In this document: positions 5,923-7,065 of the stretch, piece by piece
Layout of the letters: each line of letters opens with the position of its first letter
Numbering within the stretch: position 1 is the stretch's first letter
Source: Acidimicrobiaceae bacterium
Lineage (GTDB): Bacteria > Actinomycetota > Acidimicrobiia > Acidimicrobiales > Salinilacustritrichaceae
Direction: 5' to 3'
Assembly (NCBI GenBank): GCA_003476595.1
Contig: DMTU01000321.1
Location: 1-7,065 of the forward strand
Length of the DNA: 7,065 bases
The notes under the pieces: model-generated
Database searches by the model: none
What the model was told of the DNA's origin: nothing
Seen by the model: the letters and a program-made list of their open reading frames with translations, nothing else
Made by a program: the position numbers and the translations under genes

Positions 5923-6390
5923 ATGGACCTGAGCACCCACAAGGTCTCGATCATCGTCTCCCAGGGATCGCTCGAGGGGATCTACCCCGCGCTGATCATG
6001 GCGAACGGGGCACGCGCCGAGGGGATGGAGGCGAACCTGTTCTTCACCTTCTTCGGGCTCGACGCCGTGCACCGCCAGCGCCACGAGCACATCAAGATCT
6101 CGACCGTCGGCAACCCGGGTCTCCACATGGCGACCTGGGCCGGCGGCCTGCCCGGGGTCTCGTCGGTGATGACCCACTACATGGAGCGCAAGATGGAGGC
6201 GCTCGACATCCCCTCGATCCCCGAGTTCATCGAGATGATCTCCGACACCGGCGCCGGGCTCTACGCCTGCCAGGCCTCCGTCGACCTGTTCGGCCTCACC
6301 AAGGACGATCTGATCGACCAGGTCGAGGGGATCATCACCGTCGGCGACTTCTACGAGATGGCGGTCGACGGCCACATCATCTACACGTGA
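5923..6390 (+). CDS. DsrE/DsrF/DrsH-like (DsrE2-type) sulfur-transfer protein
   Basis: DsrE-fold proteins move sulfane sulfur between thiol carriers such as TusA, rhodaneses and DsrC/TusE using a conserved cysteine. The 155-residue product begins with the typical KVSIIVSQGSLEGIYPALIMANGAR strand-helix (7-31), followed by NLFFTFFGLDAV (38-49), a Gly/Met-rich middle, and the motif LYACQASVDLFG (113-124), with the single cysteine C116 at the expected active position. It closes with VEGIITVGDFYEMA. This fits the DsrE2 branch once called a peroxiredoxin-like family. No signal peptide or clear membrane helix is seen, so it should be cytoplasmic. It is the last gene of the SQR-tusE operon, on the same strand with a 33-bp gap. 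The precise sulfur donor and acceptor are inferred from neighbours only. Confidence 0.88.
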   Translation: MDLSTHKVSIIVSQGSLEGIYPALIMANGARAEGMEANLFFTFFGLDAVHRQRHEHIKISTVGNPGLHMATWAGGLPGVSSVMTHYMERKMEALDIPSIPEFIEMISDTGAGLYACQASVDLFGLTKDDLIDQVEGIITVGDFYEMAVDGHIIYT

Positions 6391-6410
6391 CCGGGCGCCG
6401 TCACGCCCGG
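6391..6410 (+). terminator. Hairpin after the sulfur operon, probable terminator
   Basis: CCGGGCG (6391-6397) and CGCCCGG (6404-6410) form a 7-bp all-G/C stem with a 6-base loop, starting at the base after the DsrE2 stop codon. Only a weak T content follows (TAGGTTC), so termination may be partial or factor-assisted. Confidence 0.5.
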
Positions 6411-6413
6411 CAG

Positions 6414-6419
6414 TAGGTT
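6414..6419 (+). promoter_or_regulatory. Weak candidate -10 element for the right-hand ATPase gene
   Basis: TAGGTT fits TANNNT and lies 18 bases before the GTG at 6438. No -35 or good ribosome site is visible, and the 47-bp gap also holds the hairpin at 6391-6410. Read-through from the sulfur operon is the alternative. Confidence 0.25.
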
Positions 6420-6437
6420 CTGCGGCGTGATGCGACG

Positions 6438-7065
<628 letters not shown>

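Noticed and set aside
6430..6432. ATG at 6430 as start of the right-hand ATPase
   Set aside because: It is in a different frame from the ATPase. GTG at 6438 is in frame and follows an in-frame stop at 6414.

Overview
High-GC bacterial DNA, most likely from an actinobacterium. The evidence is the strong G/C bias at third codon positions, three GTG starts, several TANNNT-type -10 candidates with no clear -35, and a Mec-type JAMM peptidase beside a CysM-type cysteine synthase, a pairing best known from mycobacteria and streptomycetes. A deep-branching group such as Acidimicrobiia is possible, but I cannot fix the lineage from sequence alone. The window is densely coded: eight genes, no gene-free stretch above about 95 bases, and no tRNA, rRNA, CRISPR array or insertion sequence that I can see.

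Left half (72-3701), all on the minus strand. In transcription order: a membrane-anchored VanY-type D,D-carboxypeptidase (2793-3701); a JAMM/Mov34 peptidase of the Mec (CysO-cysteine peptidase) type (2377-2781); a CysM-like PLP cysteine synthase (1335-2282); and a MalK/UgpC-type sugar-importer ATPase (72-1244). The ATPase has its own promoter region with a consensus LacI-family operator and is followed by a perfect 30-bp palindrome that probably ends transcription. In mycobacteria the small sulfur-carrier gene cysO lies between mec and cysM. Here the 94-bp gap is too short to hold it and instead carries a candidate ECF-type (SigR/SigH-like) promoter and an inverted repeat.

Right half (3768-7065), all on the plus strand. 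smpB (3768-4238) diverges from vanY. It is followed by a compact three-gene sulfur operon: a sulfide:quinone oxidoreductase-like flavoprotein (4316-5575), a TusE/DsrC-family protein with only the penultimate cysteine (5572-5889, overlapping the previous gene by ATGA), and a DsrE2-like protein (5923-6390). A palindrome resembling the operators of CsoR/CstR-family repressors lies just upstream of the operon. A hairpin follows the last gene. A second MalK-type ATPase (6438 onward) runs off the window end.

Working model (inference): the window joins sulfide or persulfide handling (SQR to DsrE2 and TusE thiol carriers, possibly under a persulfide-sensing repressor) with carrier-dependent cysteine synthesis (Mec/CysM) whose usual sulfur carrier is missing from the locus. 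The two paralogous sugar-importer ATPases that bracket the window are probably unrelated housekeeping transport genes.
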